Assembly (NCBI GenBank): GCA_019638455.1
Contig: JAHBTU010000003.1
Span: 434,001-498,000 of the forward strand
Length of the DNA: 64,000 nt
Origin: Saprospiraceae bacterium
Lineage (GTDB): Bacteria; Bacteroidota; Bacteroidia; Chitinophagales; Saprospiraceae
Direction: 5' to 3'
In this document: positions 52,631 through 61,694 of the stretch, one piece after another
Layout: every line of letters begins with the position of its first letter
How positions within the stretch are numbered: position 1 is the stretch's first letter
The notes under the pieces: model-generated
Told to the model about the DNA's origin: nothing
Database searches by the model: none
The model's input: only the letters and a program-made list of their open reading frames with translations
Position numbers and translations under genes: made by a program

Positions 52631-53434
52631 TCACAAATAAAAACGCTCCGTAAGTTTTTGAAATTCAGCCGAATAACCCTGCCCAATCGCCCCGTCGAAA
52701 ATGCGCAGTCTCTTCCGTTCAAACCGACACGGGTCCCGCTCAAACCGCAACAACAGCCGCTCCACCGGCCTTTCCGGGCGGGAAAACACTTCCACTTCTT
52801 CCGTGCAATAGAGGCCTTGCGACACCGCCAATTCGCACAAACGCTGCCCTTCCTGCACCGGCAAAATCACGCACAACCGCCCGTTTTCAGTCAATAATTT
52901 CTTAGAAACAGCCAATAACTCTCCAGGCGAAAGCGAAGCCGTGTGCCGGCCCAAGCGGCGCGAAGCATCGGGTGAGATTACCGTTTCGGAGAAAAACGGC
53001 GGGTTGCTCACAATCAAGTCGAATTGTCTGTCGGTCTTTTGGGCAAAATCCTGAATCGAGGACTCGACGAGTTCCAAACGGCCTGCCCAAGGCGAATTGG
53101 CAAAATTGCGGCGGGCAAGCGCAGCGGAAGGCGGATGGATTTCGACGGCGGTGATATGCCCCACCCCCGACCCTTCCCCCACTGGGAGGGGAGCGTCGCC
53201 GCGTACCGCGCCGTATGGCGCAGGTACTCTCCCGGTGGAGGGGGGGGCGGGGGTGGGGCCACGCTGCGCCAGCATCAGCGCCATCAAGCCCGTGCCAGCA
53301 CCGATGTCGAGCATGTTCCGGCAATTTTCCACATCCGCCCAAGCGCCGAGCAGCACCCCATCGGTGCCGACAGGGTGCGCCGCGCCTTCCTGCTCAACGC
53401 TAAATTTTTTGAAACGAAACGGTTGCGATGCCAT
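52631..53434 (-). CDS. trmN6: tRNA1(Val) N6-adenine methyltransferase-like, with palindromic insert
   Basis: 267 residues. SAM-binding motif MLDIGAGTGLMALMLAQR, the N6-adenine methylase motif LIVSNPPFFS and the family start FRFKKFSVEQEGAAHPVGTDG match TrmN6 (YfiC), which modifies A37 of tRNA1(Val). Between the SAM motif and TAVEIHPPSAAL lies a 34-residue Pro/Gly-rich insert (GPTPAPPSTGRVPAP ... GEGSGVGH), encoded by a 102-bp palindromic repeat that keeps the frame. It falls in a surface loop between two strands, so the enzyme may tolerate it. The gene overlaps the next one upstream by 35 bp. Confidence 0.85.
   Translation of the reverse strand: MASQPFRFKKFSVEQEGAAHPVGTDGVLLGAWADVENCRNMLDIGAGTGLMALMLAQRGPTPAPPSTGRVPAPYGAVRGDAPLPVGEGSGVGHITAVEIHPPSAALARRNFANSPWAGRLELVESSIQDFAQKTDRQFDLIVSNPPFFSETVISPDASRRLGRHTASLSPGELLAVSKKLLTENGRLCVILPVQEGQRLCELAVSQGLYCTEEVEVFSRPERPVERLLLRFERDPCRFERKRLRIFDGAIGQGYSAEFQKLTERFYL
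53158..53259. repeat. Palindromic repeat inserted in-frame in trmN6
   Basis: 102 bp (34 codons) bounded by GCCCCACCCCCG (53158-53169) and its exact complement CGGGGGTGGGGC (53248-53259), with a second arm pair inside (CCCACTGGGAGGGG with the CTCTCCCGG region). Confidence 0.85.
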
Positions 53435-55550
53435 GACGGGTTTCTACGGAAGCAAGGTAAAAGCCAGCTGGAAGGCCGCCGACATTCAGGCGAGACGTGC
53501 CGGAAGCGTCGGCAGTGGTTTGAAATAGTATTTCCCCCAGAATATTTCTCACCGAAATGATGCCGTTGGCAGGCGCCTCATATTGCAAGGTCAGCATTTC
53601 CGACACAGGATTGGGGAAAGCGGTGGGCGGGCGGAGTGTGGGCATTGTCGTGGATACCGAAACCTCTGCCCATCGCCGCTCAAATTCAGCCTTGTAAAGT
53701 CGGGCGAGGTTAGCATCGTGGATAATTAGCGTGTTTTCGTCATTGGAAGTCTCGGCGGCATTGCTCCAGTTGTGCGAACCGGTGAGCACCGCGGGGCCAT
53801 ATTGGGGCGCATCGGCATCGAGCACGGCGTATTTGTGATGCAGGTCGCCGGAAGCGCTGTGGTGGCGCACCGGCACCCCTTGCGAGAGCAGATAGGCGTA
53901 TTCCGCTCCTTGGTCGTTGATGTTTTCTATCATGCCGCGCACCTGCACACCGTTCCAGTAGGCATCCGCGAGGGCCACGGCAGGTTCGTCTTTGGTGAAA
54001 GAAAAAAGCGCAAACAGAGCCTCCGAATCCGCCGTGCCGATGGTGCTGACGATGCGGCTGGTCGTCTGGTCGGAAGGTGAAAAATAGGACTCGACGGCGA
54101 TGTTGCCGATGATGAATTGATGTGGCGTGTTGTCCTTTTTTGTGCCGGCGAATCGTGCGGCGGCAAGGTTGGGCTGGGTGCCGCTACCGCCCCACATTTC
54201 CTCGAATTCGATTTTGTAAGCCTGAGCCAGCGATTGGTCCTGAATGAACAGCGTGTTGTTGTAGTCCTTGGTCATGTTGAGTGTCGTCCAGTTGAGCGAG
54301 CCAGACATGACCCAGCATTTGTCGGTCAAATTGGCATCCACAATCATGAACTTGTTGTGCATCAGCGCCGAGTTGTTGCCGTACAGCACGGGAAAAGGGG
54401 GCTGGGGCTGGAGGGCAGGGTTGCTCGCATCGAGCGCAGCCACATAGCGCACCTGCACGCCTCGCGCATGAGCCGCTTTCAGGGCGTTGGTGATATCCGT
54501 GCGATTGTTGTTGTACATGGCCACGTCAAGGGTTTGTTCGGCGGCGTTGATGCGGGCGAGAGTCTCGGCCAGCACCTCGTCGAAACTTTGACCATCGGGT
54601 ACCAAGCCGCCCGCGCTGGATTCGTCAATTGGGAAATTGAAATACACCTTGATTTGCCCCGATGAAAGCGAGCGCGTGGCATAGGGGCGGATGGGAGAGC
54701 GGATGGTGCTGCCGTTGTGTGTCGCTTCTATTTGCACCCAATAGACCGTGCCGGGCTGAAGACCCGACAGGTTGTGGCCATGGTTGAGCGATTGCATGGG
54801 CAATGTTATTTCGCTGCCCAACGCAGGCGAAGTGCCGTAGCGCAGTTTGGTCGAAGAGAGCCAGTTGGTTTTCCAATTCAGTTTGAACCCCGTGGTCTGG
54901 ATGTCCGATTGTTCGGGTTTGTTTGAAAAATAAAAACACGAGGCGGGTGTCAAATCGCTTGCCGTGCGCGGAAGCAATTGAAAATCATCGAATATTGATA
55001 AAATAGCCGTGAGTTGCACAGGTTCTGTCGGCACGGAGGAGAACTGCAAAGGATGTCCGCTGCGCAGGTAAATTTTTGCGGAACCGCCTTCTGTGTCCAC
55101 AATGTCGTAGGTAGCAGCATTCGCAAAAACGCCGCCCGCGTCGCTAAACGTGACGCATGGAATACTGACCAATTGGCTTTCCAAATCGCCGGAAATATTG
55201 GCCAATTGGATGGCTTTGGGGACTGGCAACGGCATCCCCGACGCTATGACTTGCCACGCCGTGATGGGGCTGATTTCCAACAAGCCGCGAAACAGGATGA
55301 GCGTGCCGCTCACCTCTATGCTGTCGCCCAACTTTACCGTCGCGTTGAACCCCGGCGCAGAGCCTGAGCCGGGAAAAGCCGCGATGCCCCCCGTGCCATC
55401 TTGCAGGTAGCGAATGATGCCCAATTCACCGCCGTTGGTGACGATGCCCCGCACCGTGACGGTAGAGCCGACCGGAAGGGAACGGGCCTGGGCTATAGGT
55501 ATGGATTGGGCGAAAAGAGCAAGGGGGGCGAAGAGCGCGATTAGGAGCAT
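53400..55550 (-). CDS. Secreted phospholipase D-like protein with T9SS domain
   Basis: 716 residues from the ATG at 55550, which opens MLLIALFAPLALFAQ, a clear signal peptide; the frame is open further upstream to 55817. Order: OB-like beta domain (IPIAQARSLPVGSTVTVRG), a fibronectin-type III domain (QTTGFKLNWKTNWLSSTKL), then two PLD half-sites, LMHNKFMIVDAN (about 395) and DLHHKYAVLDAD (about 567), each with HxKxxxxD and followed by GSLNWT or GSHNWS. A T9SS sorting domain (FPNPVSEMLTLQYE) ends the protein. It probably hydrolyses phosphodiesters outside the cell, either lipid or nucleic acid; the substrate is open. It overlaps trmN6. Confidence 0.9.
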   Translation of the reverse strand: MLLIALFAPLALFAQSIPIAQARSLPVGSTVTVRGIVTNGGELGIIRYLQDGTGGIAAFPGSGSAPGFNATVKLGDSIEVSGTLILFRGLLEISPITAWQVIASGMPLPVPKAIQLANISGDLESQLVSIPCVTFSDAGGVFANAATYDIVDTEGGSAKIYLRSGHPLQFSSVPTEPVQLTAILSIFDDFQLLPRTASDLTPASCFYFSNKPEQSDIQTTGFKLNWKTNWLSSTKLRYGTSPALGSEITLPMQSLNHGHNLSGLQPGTVYWVQIEATHNGSTIRSPIRPYATRSLSSGQIKVYFNFPIDESSAGGLVPDGQSFDEVLAETLARINAAEQTLDVAMYNNNRTDITNALKAAHARGVQVRYVAALDASNPALQPQPPFPVLYGNNSALMHNKFMIVDANLTDKCWVMSGSLNWTTLNMTKDYNNTLFIQDQSLAQAYKIEFEEMWGGSGTQPNLAAARFAGTKKDNTPHQFIIGNIAVESYFSPSDQTTSRIVSTIGTADSEALFALFSFTKDEPAVALADAYWNGVQVRGMIENINDQGAEYAYLLSQGVPVRHHSASGDLHHKYAVLDADAPQYGPAVLTGSHNWSNAAETSNDENTLIIHDANLARLYKAEFERRWAEVSVSTTMPTLRPPTAFPNPVSEMLTLQYEAPANGIISVRNILGEILFQTTADASGTSRLNVGGLPAGFYLASVETRHGIATVSFQKI

Positions 55551-56009
55551 TATTAGACTTGTTGCGGTGAAGGCCTTTGGCGAAGGGAAAGCCCTTTTTC
55601 CGACTGGCTTCGTTAAATTTTTCGCTGAATATGCCCGATTTCGACTGCAAAATTTGCCTTGCCAGTCGAAAAAATGACAATTCCCTTCACTCAAAGCCCT
55701 CCACCGCAACAAGTCTATTGCTGACCAACTTTGCCAAAATGAGGTGGCGCTGACGATGGGCGTTGGGGGACAAGGCGAGGCATCTCGAAGGCGAAAAAGC
55801 AATTTGATATTATTCATAATGGCGCGAAGATACTGGGTTGGATTTTTTCAGGTCATTGTATTCAGAATTGAACCCTCGGCGCATTAGCACATTTATTTCC
55901 ACCTTTCTACCTTTGCCGCGCTTTTGTGACTGGCTTCGCGCCAATCATGCGGACAAGGTCAATAGCCAAACACACCCAATCATCTTATCCACAAATCCAT
56001 CATTGCAAA
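55551..56009. other. Divergent intergenic region
   Basis: 459 bp between the PLD-like gene and aspartokinase. Both neighbouring frames extend into it without likely start codons. No repeat, terminator or promoter element is recognised with confidence. Confidence 0.5.
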
Positions 56010-57317
56010 GTGAAAGTTTTCAAATTCGGTGGCGCCAGTGTGAAGGACGCGGCAGGCGTACAGAACGTAGCCTCCATCTTGCAGCGTTTTAAAAATGAGC
56101 CGCTGGTCATCGTCGTGTCTGCCATGGGCAAGACCACCAACGCGCTGGAAGAAGTGGTGGCTGCCCACGCCAAGCAAAACGGTCAGGCCCAAGCACTCTA
56201 CGATGCCCTCAAAGAGCGCCATTATGCGCTCATGCGCGAGCTGTTCGACGAAACCGACGAGGTTTTTGCGGCGGTGAATGATGTTTTTGTGGAAGGCGAA
56301 TGGGTATTGGACGACAAGCCTGCCGATAACTACGACTACATGTATGACCAAATCGTGTGCGTCGGCGAGCTCGTCTCCACCAAAATAGTGGCTGCTTATC
56401 TGAACAAAATCGGCTTGAAAACCCACTGGCTCGATGCCCGCGACGTAATCGCCACGGACAACACTTGGCGCGAGGGCTGGGTGATATGGGACAAAACCAA
56501 AGCCAACGCGCAGAAAGTGGTGACACCGCTCTTGGAGCAAGGAGGCTTTGTCCTCACGCAAGGCTTCATTGGTTCCACTTCCGAAAATTTCACCACCACG
56601 CTGGGCCGCGAAGGCTCCGACTACACGGCGGCCATATTCTCTTTCTGTCTCGATGCCGAGAGCATGAGCATCTGGAAAGACGTGCCGGGGGTGCTGAATG
56701 CCGACCCGCGCATTTTCGACAACACCATCAAACTCGACCGCCTTTCCTACAAAGAAGCCATCGAAATGACCTACTACGGCGCACAGGTCATCCACCCCAA
56801 GACCATCAAGCCGCTGCAAAACAAGAACATCCCGCTCTACGTCAAGTCGTTTCTCAACCCCGACGCGCCGGGTACCGAAATCAGCAGCGACACCGACGAC
56901 ACCTACCCCCCCATCGTGGTGGTGGAGAAAAACCAAGCCCTGTTGCATATCAGCACACTCGACTATTCTTTCGTGGCCGAGCACCACATGGCTCGGCTAT
57001 TTGCCAAAGCCGCCGACCTGCGCATCTTCGTCAACATGATGCAAAACGGCGCCATCAGCTTTACCATCTGTGTGACCAATGTGCCAGACCGCGTGGAGCG
57101 ATTCATCAAGGATATCTCCGACGAGTTCAAGGTGAAAGTGGAGGAGGGATTGGAACTCATCACCATCCGCCACTATACGCAGGAAACGATTGACAATTTG
57201 AAAAAAGGCAAAATCGTCTTGTTCGAGGAACGCATCCGCAACACCATGCACATGGTGGTGAAAAACGTGCCGCCCATCGAGCGAAAAGCGGTGGAAGTGG
57301 CGGGGTCGAAGGCGTGA
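56010..57317 (+). CDS. Aspartokinase
   Basis: 435 residues from a GTG at 56010, where the protein begins VKVFKFGGASVKDAAGV, the canonical start of the family; a longer frame to 55926 has no such motif. It phosphorylates aspartate in the lysine, threonine and methionine pathway. Kinase landmarks: VIVVSAMGKTTNALEEV, TQGFIGSTSENFTTTLGREGSDYTAA split over several strands, and VPGVLNADPRI. Two ACT-like regulatory segments follow (IVVVEKNQALLHISTLDYS; RVERFIKDISDEFKVKVEEG). It is monofunctional, without a homoserine dehydrogenase part. Confidence 0.93.
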   Translation: MKVFKFGGASVKDAAGVQNVASILQRFKNEPLVIVVSAMGKTTNALEEVVAAHAKQNGQAQALYDALKERHYALMRELFDETDEVFAAVNDVFVEGEWVLDDKPADNYDYMYDQIVCVGELVSTKIVAAYLNKIGLKTHWLDARDVIATDNTWREGWVIWDKTKANAQKVVTPLLEQGGFVLTQGFIGSTSENFTTTLGREGSDYTAAIFSFCLDAESMSIWKDVPGVLNADPRIFDNTIKLDRLSYKEAIEMTYYGAQVIHPKTIKPLQNKNIPLYVKSFLNPDAPGTEISSDTDDTYPPIVVVEKNQALLHISTLDYSFVAEHHMARLFAKAADLRIFVNMMQNGAISFTICVTNVPDRVERFIKDISDEFKVKVEEGLELITIRHYTQETIDNLKKGKIVLFEERIRNTMHMVVKNVPPIERKAVEVAGSKA

Positions 57318-57397
57318 GCGTGGGTGCTCGACCAATTTCGGTCGTTTCGAGGAATTTCATATAAGTTTGCCATCCACTAAATTGACACAAGCAAACA

Positions 57398-58507
57398 GTG
57401 GCTCTCAGACTTCATATAATTGCATTCGTTTTTTTGCCCCTAATCCTCTCATCCCAACCGGATTCTCCCGTCGGGCGCGACCCCTTCCTCCTCGGTGCCC
57501 GCCTCCATCGTGGGTTCATCATTCCTCATTCCCGCGACATCATCAACGTCTCCAACTCAAAACCGTTCGGGGTCGAAATCAGCGCCCAATGGCTATTGCA
57601 CCGGGAAAAATATACCCGCAATTCGGGGGTCATCGCCAAGCGAGGCTTCGTGCTGAGCTACATCAACTTCGACAACCCAGAGGTGTTGGGCCAATCCGTC
57701 ACGTTCGCAGGTTTTGTAGAGCCGATGATACGCCCGTGGGGACGGTTCTATGGCTCCGTGCAGATGGGATTGGGCATCTCCTACCTCAGCAAAGTGTATG
57801 ATGCCGAAACCAACCCCACCAACCTGTTTTTCAGTTTTCCGCTCAGCTTCTTGGCCATGACCAATGCCTACCTCCACTACAAGGCCAGTCCGCATTGGGA
57901 AATCTCCGCCGGCTTCAACTACAACCACATCTCGAATGGCGGCATGAAACTGCCCAACAAAGGCATGAATTTCCCCACTTGGAATGCGGGATTCAACTAT
58001 TACATCAAGCCTGCCAGCATCACTCGGCCCCCTAAAAACGACGATTGGAAAGCGCAGCCCCGCCACTATGCCTACTTGCTGGCCATCGGAACCCTGAAAA
58101 CCGCCACGGCCAACGATGCCTTCCCTGAAAACAAGATGCGCTGGCAACTTGGAGGGCAAGCCATCATCGGCAGGCGCATCGGTCGCATGAGCGGTCTATC
58201 GGTCGGCACAGAGTGGGTGCACGATGGTTTCGCACAAGAAATGCAGCGCCGCGAGGGTCTTGAAAAAAGCGCGTGGAAAGGCAGCATGTTGGCAGGCCAC
58301 GACTTGCTGGTCAATCGCATCCGATTCACCATTCACATCGGCGCCTACGTCTTCAATCCTTCCGGCGACATTGACCCAGTGTATCAGCGTTACGGCATTT
58401 TCTATCGTTTCGGAAAAAATCTATTGGTCGGCAGCACACTCAAGGCGCATCGCCATGTGGCGGACGTGTTTGATGTGCGCGTGGGGTGGGTAGGTTTATT
58501 TGAGTAA
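57398..58507 (+). CDS. Acyloxyacyl hydrolase (PagL-like lipid A 3-O-deacylase)
   Basis: 369 residues from a GTG at 57398 with a signal peptide (VALRLHIIAFVFLPLILSSQ). Beta-barrel strand pattern with the PagL active-site word FNYNHISNGGMKLPNKGMN (His-Ser) and the flanking WEISAGF; the last strands are YGIFYRFGKNLLVG and FDVRVGWVGLF. It would remove acyl chains from lipid A in the outer membrane. It is longer than typical PagL (about 170-190), as is common in Bacteroidota members with two strand sets. Confidence 0.8.
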   Translation: MALRLHIIAFVFLPLILSSQPDSPVGRDPFLLGARLHRGFIIPHSRDIINVSNSKPFGVEISAQWLLHREKYTRNSGVIAKRGFVLSYINFDNPEVLGQSVTFAGFVEPMIRPWGRFYGSVQMGLGISYLSKVYDAETNPTNLFFSFPLSFLAMTNAYLHYKASPHWEISAGFNYNHISNGGMKLPNKGMNFPTWNAGFNYYIKPASITRPPKNDDWKAQPRHYAYLLAIGTLKTATANDAFPENKMRWQLGGQAIIGRRIGRMSGLSVGTEWVHDGFAQEMQRREGLEKSAWKGSMLAGHDLLVNRIRFTIHIGAYVFNPSGDIDPVYQRYGIFYRFGKNLLVGSTLKAHRHVADVFDVRVGWVGLFE

Positions 58508-58750
58508 TCTGAGTATTTTTCCGACTTATAGATTTTGATTGACGAACGCCGATTACATGAATGCCGATTGACGATGTTTGACGTGAGTTCGGGGTTAATA
58601 AAGCCCATTGAGATTTTCGCCGGCACATCACTCGCTCAATTCGCGGCAATTGTTCCGTAAAATATTGGGCTAGGGTTCCGCGAAACATGAGCCATCCCGA
58701 ATTTTGAAAAACAGATTTTGGCTCACTATTTTGCTAAAAATCAAGTCTTC

Positions 58751-58930
58751 TATACCCAGATTAAAGAGGATTTGAACCTGCCCGTTGGCAAGGCAGGGAT
58801 TTCCTTGATTGATTTGCATGATTTCCAAAGGATTGCGAGCACCGTTCGTTCAAAACCACCTTGTCAGACCCTGTACTCAGGGGTTTGCCCAGCCAAGTGA
58901 AGCGGACGGGGCTGATTTGCGTTGACTATA
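58751..58930 (+). repeat. Family-A small element, full length
   Basis: 176 bp (58753-58928) flanked by TA on both sides; starts TACCCAGATTAAAG and ends GCGTTGACTA, like 28343. Confidence 0.85.
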
Positions 58931-58967
58931 ACTGTCCCAGCGGGGCGGAATATGAAGGAGGTTTTTG

Positions 58968-59092
58968 CCACACTATTGGACATTTTCAAATTTGCCACGA
59001 AGACGCGAAGACGCAAAGCAAAATACTCATTGATTTGCCGCATTTTGTGCCTTTGTGTCTTTGCGGCACAAAAACAATGTCCAGTAGTGTGG
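58968..59092 (+). repeat. Small inverted-repeat element, family B, copy 2
   Basis: 125 bp with ends CCACACTATTGGACATT and the complement of CCACACTACTGGACATT. Flanks GTTTTTG (58961-58967) and TTTTTTG (59093-59099) agree in six of seven bases, consistent with an aged 7-bp target duplication. Confidence 0.75.
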
Positions 59093-59275
59093 TTTTTTGT
59101 CCATGTTCCGCCTCGCTGGGGCAAAAGTTTGGGATGATTCATGTTTCGGACGCTTGCTCTCTATTAGATTGATTTTCGGAGAATGAATCTCCGAACTCAC
59201 GATGCTTCATGACGCCAAAACAATATGGAACAAAACAACAACACCGCAAGAGACAGAAAACCGTCTATACCCAGA

Positions 59276-59389
59276 TTAAAGAGGATTTGAACCTGCCCGT
59301 TGGCAAGACAGGGATTTCCTTGATTGATTTGCATGATTTCCAAAGGATTGCGAGCACCGTTCGTTCAAAACCACTTTGTGTTGAGTATA
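59276..59389 (+). repeat. Family-A small element, internally deleted copy
   Basis: 110 bp (59278-59387), flanked by TA; lacks the inner part like the 44739 copy, joining AAACCACTTTG to TGTTGAGTA. Confidence 0.85.
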
Positions 59390-59408
59390 TCGAAAATCAC
59401 TATTCAAC

Positions 59409-59482
59409 GGGTGCATCCCAAATTGTCGCCTTTGTACGCCGGAACAGCGTTCCGATTTACTGCGACAATTTGAAATGCGCCC
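59409..59482. repeat. Palindromic element, family C, short copy
   Basis: GCATCCCAAATTGTCGC at the left and GCGACAATTTGAAATGC at the right, around CCGGAACAGCGTTCCG. It ends 22 bp before the start of the next gene, so it may lie in its leader. Confidence 0.75.
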
Positions 59483-59504
59483 TATCGGCAATCGGCAATC
59501 AACT

Positions 59505-61688
59505 ATGCGTACCCTCCGAATCGTTCTCTTGCTCATCATCCTCCAAACCACTCAATCCACCGCGCAAATCCGCGCCAAAGTCGCTCCCTATCAAGGTCGC
59601 CCCACCATTTTCATCAACGACCAGCCTCACAGCCCGCAGATATATGCTCTGACACACGCTTTTGGCGGGCGCTGGAGCTGGGAGGAAAAACCTGCGCGCA
59701 ACCTGCGCAATTTCTGTGAGGTCGGCATCCGACTCTTTCAGGTGGATTTGTATCTGGAAGATATTTGGCCGAAAAACGCCGAAAAACTTGATTTGGAAAA
59801 AGCCTTGCGACAAGTGCGCGGCGTGCTGGATGCCTGCCCCGACGCGGCGATATTCGTGCGGCTGCACACCAACGCGCCTTACTGGTGGAACGAACTTCAC
59901 CGTGAGGAATGCACCGAATACGCCGACGGCCCCATTGACCATGAGACCTACGGGCCGCCACGCAATCTTGAGGATGGCGACCCCGACCGCCCCCTCCGCG
60001 CCAGCCTCGCCTCGCTGCGGTGGCGGCAAGAAGCCGGAGAGCGGGTACGCGAGTTTTGCCAGCGCATGGCCGCCACTCCCGAAGGTCAACGCATGGCGGG
60101 CATCCATGTGGCGGGTGGCGTGTACGGCGAATGGCACTATTGGGGCTTCATCGAGCATGAGCCTGACACTGGCCCCGCCATGACGCGCTATTTCCGCGAG
60201 TGGCTGCGCAAGAAATACGGCACCGACGCGGCCTTGCAACAAGCTTGGCAAAGCACCCAATTCACCCTCGCCAACGCCACCGTGCCAGATACCACAGAAC
60301 GCAATCGCTGCCTCGACGGCATATTCCGCGAACCCGCCCGCGAACAGCGCGTCATTGATTACTTCATCGCCCAACAAGAAGTGGTGGCCGAAGACATCGA
60401 GTATTTCTGCCGCATCGTGAAGCAGGCTTGGCCGCGCCCGCTCATCGTCGGCGTTTTTTACGGCTATTTCCACATGACCTTTTGCCGGCAAGCCGCCGGA
60501 GGCCATATTTTCATCGAACGTATCATGGATTGCCCCGACGTGGACTACCTCAGCGGGCCGCAGACTTATTGGGAAATCACGCGAAAAGCAGGCGGTTCGG
60601 GCAGCTCGCGCGGCATCGTGGAGTCGGCCCTGCTGCACGGAAAACTCTGGCTCGACGAGATTGACAATGGCTACCTGCAAACGTGGCGCGACATGGATTT
60701 TGTGCATTCGCGCCCCATTGGCGACACGGTGTATGCCGCCGTCCTCAGCCGCAGCGTCGCGCTGCCCTTGCTCCGAGGCGCAGGATTTTGGTACTACGAT
60801 TTTGGCCGCCACCTCAACAGCGGCTGGTGGGACAGCCCGCTCTACCTCGCTCGCATCCGCCAACTCAAGTCACTGTTCGATAGCCAGCTGCATTTGCCAC
60901 ACCGTCCCGTTGCCGACGTGCTTTATGTGTACGACCAAGAGCATTTCTACTATCTCAAAAACCAACGCCAGCCCCTTTGCGAGGACGTGCCCGACCTCAT
61001 GGTGGAAGAGGCACTCCGCTCTGGCACGGCTGGCGACCACGTTTATTTGTTTGACTTGCCGAAAGTTGACTTGGCTCGTTACAAAGCAATCGTGTTTGTC
61101 AATGCCTACAAGATGAGCGCCGACGACCGGAAGTTTATCAAAGAAAAAGTGGCTCAAAATGGCCGCACCCTCATCTGGAACTACCTGCCCGGCTACACGG
61201 ACGGACACGAGAACAGCCTCCATTTTGTGGCAGAACTGACTGGAATGCGCCTCCATAAAACAGACTCCCCCACCTTGCCGACAGTGCGCTTTGGCAACCC
61301 AGATACCACTTGGGCCTTTGAATCCCCTGTGCAGCCGCTGGCTGCCATAGAAGAACCGGAAGCCGAAATGCTGGGCTGGCTCGACGGCGCAGAACGGCAT
61401 GAAGTCATTGTGCGAAAGCAATTCTCCACCCACACATCCGTGCTGGCCGCACTGCCCCTGCACGGCTCCGATGTTTGGCGGGAGGTATTTCGTGTAGCGG
61501 GTTGCCATGTGTATAACGAACACAACGATTTCACCTACGCCAATGGGAGTCTCTTGCTGCTACACACGGCTTCGGGTGGCGAGCGCACCGTTAGGCTCCG
61601 CAATGGCAGCACGATAAAGATGGATTTGTCGGGCGCGGCGACATGGTTGCTGAATGCTGAGACAGGGGAAGTAGTGCTACGGCATTGA
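59505..61688 (+). CDS. Secreted glycoside hydrolase 42-like protein
   Basis: 727 residues from the ATG at 59505, MRTLRIVLLLIILQTTQSTA, a signal peptide. TIM-barrel pattern of the GH42/clan A type: VGIRLFQVDLYLEDIWPKNA, DAAIFVRLHTNAPYWWNELH, MAGIHVAGGVYGEWHYWGF (GEW likely the acid/base Glu) and LHGKLWLDEIDNGYLQTWRD (candidate nucleophile Glu). A trimerisation-like domain follows (VADVLYVYDQEHFYYLKNQ, YKAIVFVNAYKMSADDRKFI, GRTLIWNYLPGYTDG). Substrate not known. It is flanked by family-C palindromes and has no operon partner. Confidence 0.75.
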   Translation: MRTLRIVLLLIILQTTQSTAQIRAKVAPYQGRPTIFINDQPHSPQIYALTHAFGGRWSWEEKPARNLRNFCEVGIRLFQVDLYLEDIWPKNAEKLDLEKALRQVRGVLDACPDAAIFVRLHTNAPYWWNELHREECTEYADGPIDHETYGPPRNLEDGDPDRPLRASLASLRWRQEAGERVREFCQRMAATPEGQRMAGIHVAGGVYGEWHYWGFIEHEPDTGPAMTRYFREWLRKKYGTDAALQQAWQSTQFTLANATVPDTTERNRCLDGIFREPAREQRVIDYFIAQQEVVAEDIEYFCRIVKQAWPRPLIVGVFYGYFHMTFCRQAAGGHIFIERIMDCPDVDYLSGPQTYWEITRKAGGSGSSRGIVESALLHGKLWLDEIDNGYLQTWRDMDFVHSRPIGDTVYAAVLSRSVALPLLRGAGFWYYDFGRHLNSGWWDSPLYLARIRQLKSLFDSQLHLPHRPVADVLYVYDQEHFYYLKNQRQPLCEDVPDLMVEEALRSGTAGDHVYLFDLPKVDLARYKAIVFVNAYKMSADDRKFIKEKVAQNGRTLIWNYLPGYTDGHENSLHFVAELTGMRLHKTDSPTLPTVRFGNPDTTWAFESPVQPLAAIEEPEAEMLGWLDGAERHEVIVRKQFSTHTSVLAALPLHGSDVWREVFRVAGCHVYNEHNDFTYANGSLLLLHTASGGERTVRLRNGSTIKMDLSGAATWLLNAETGEVVLRH

Positions 61689-61694
61689 AGGATG

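Larger units (their letters stand above)
58508..59504. other. Non-coding stretch with a cluster of four small elements
   Basis: Nearly 1 kb without a gene. It holds family-A copies at 58751-58930 and 59276-59389, a family-B copy at 58968-59092 and a family-C palindrome at 59409-59482 (separate entries). The remaining sequence (58508-58750, 59093-59275) shows no recognisable feature. The short frames in it that read YTQIKEDLNLPVGKAG are family-A sequence. Confidence 0.75.

Noticed and set aside
28343..59389. A frame reading YTQIKEDLNLPVGKAG stays open in all family-A copies and could be a small gene.
   Set aside because: Copies differ mostly by amino-acid-changing bases, none has a plausible own start, and the toxin copy shows the sequence is an inserted element.
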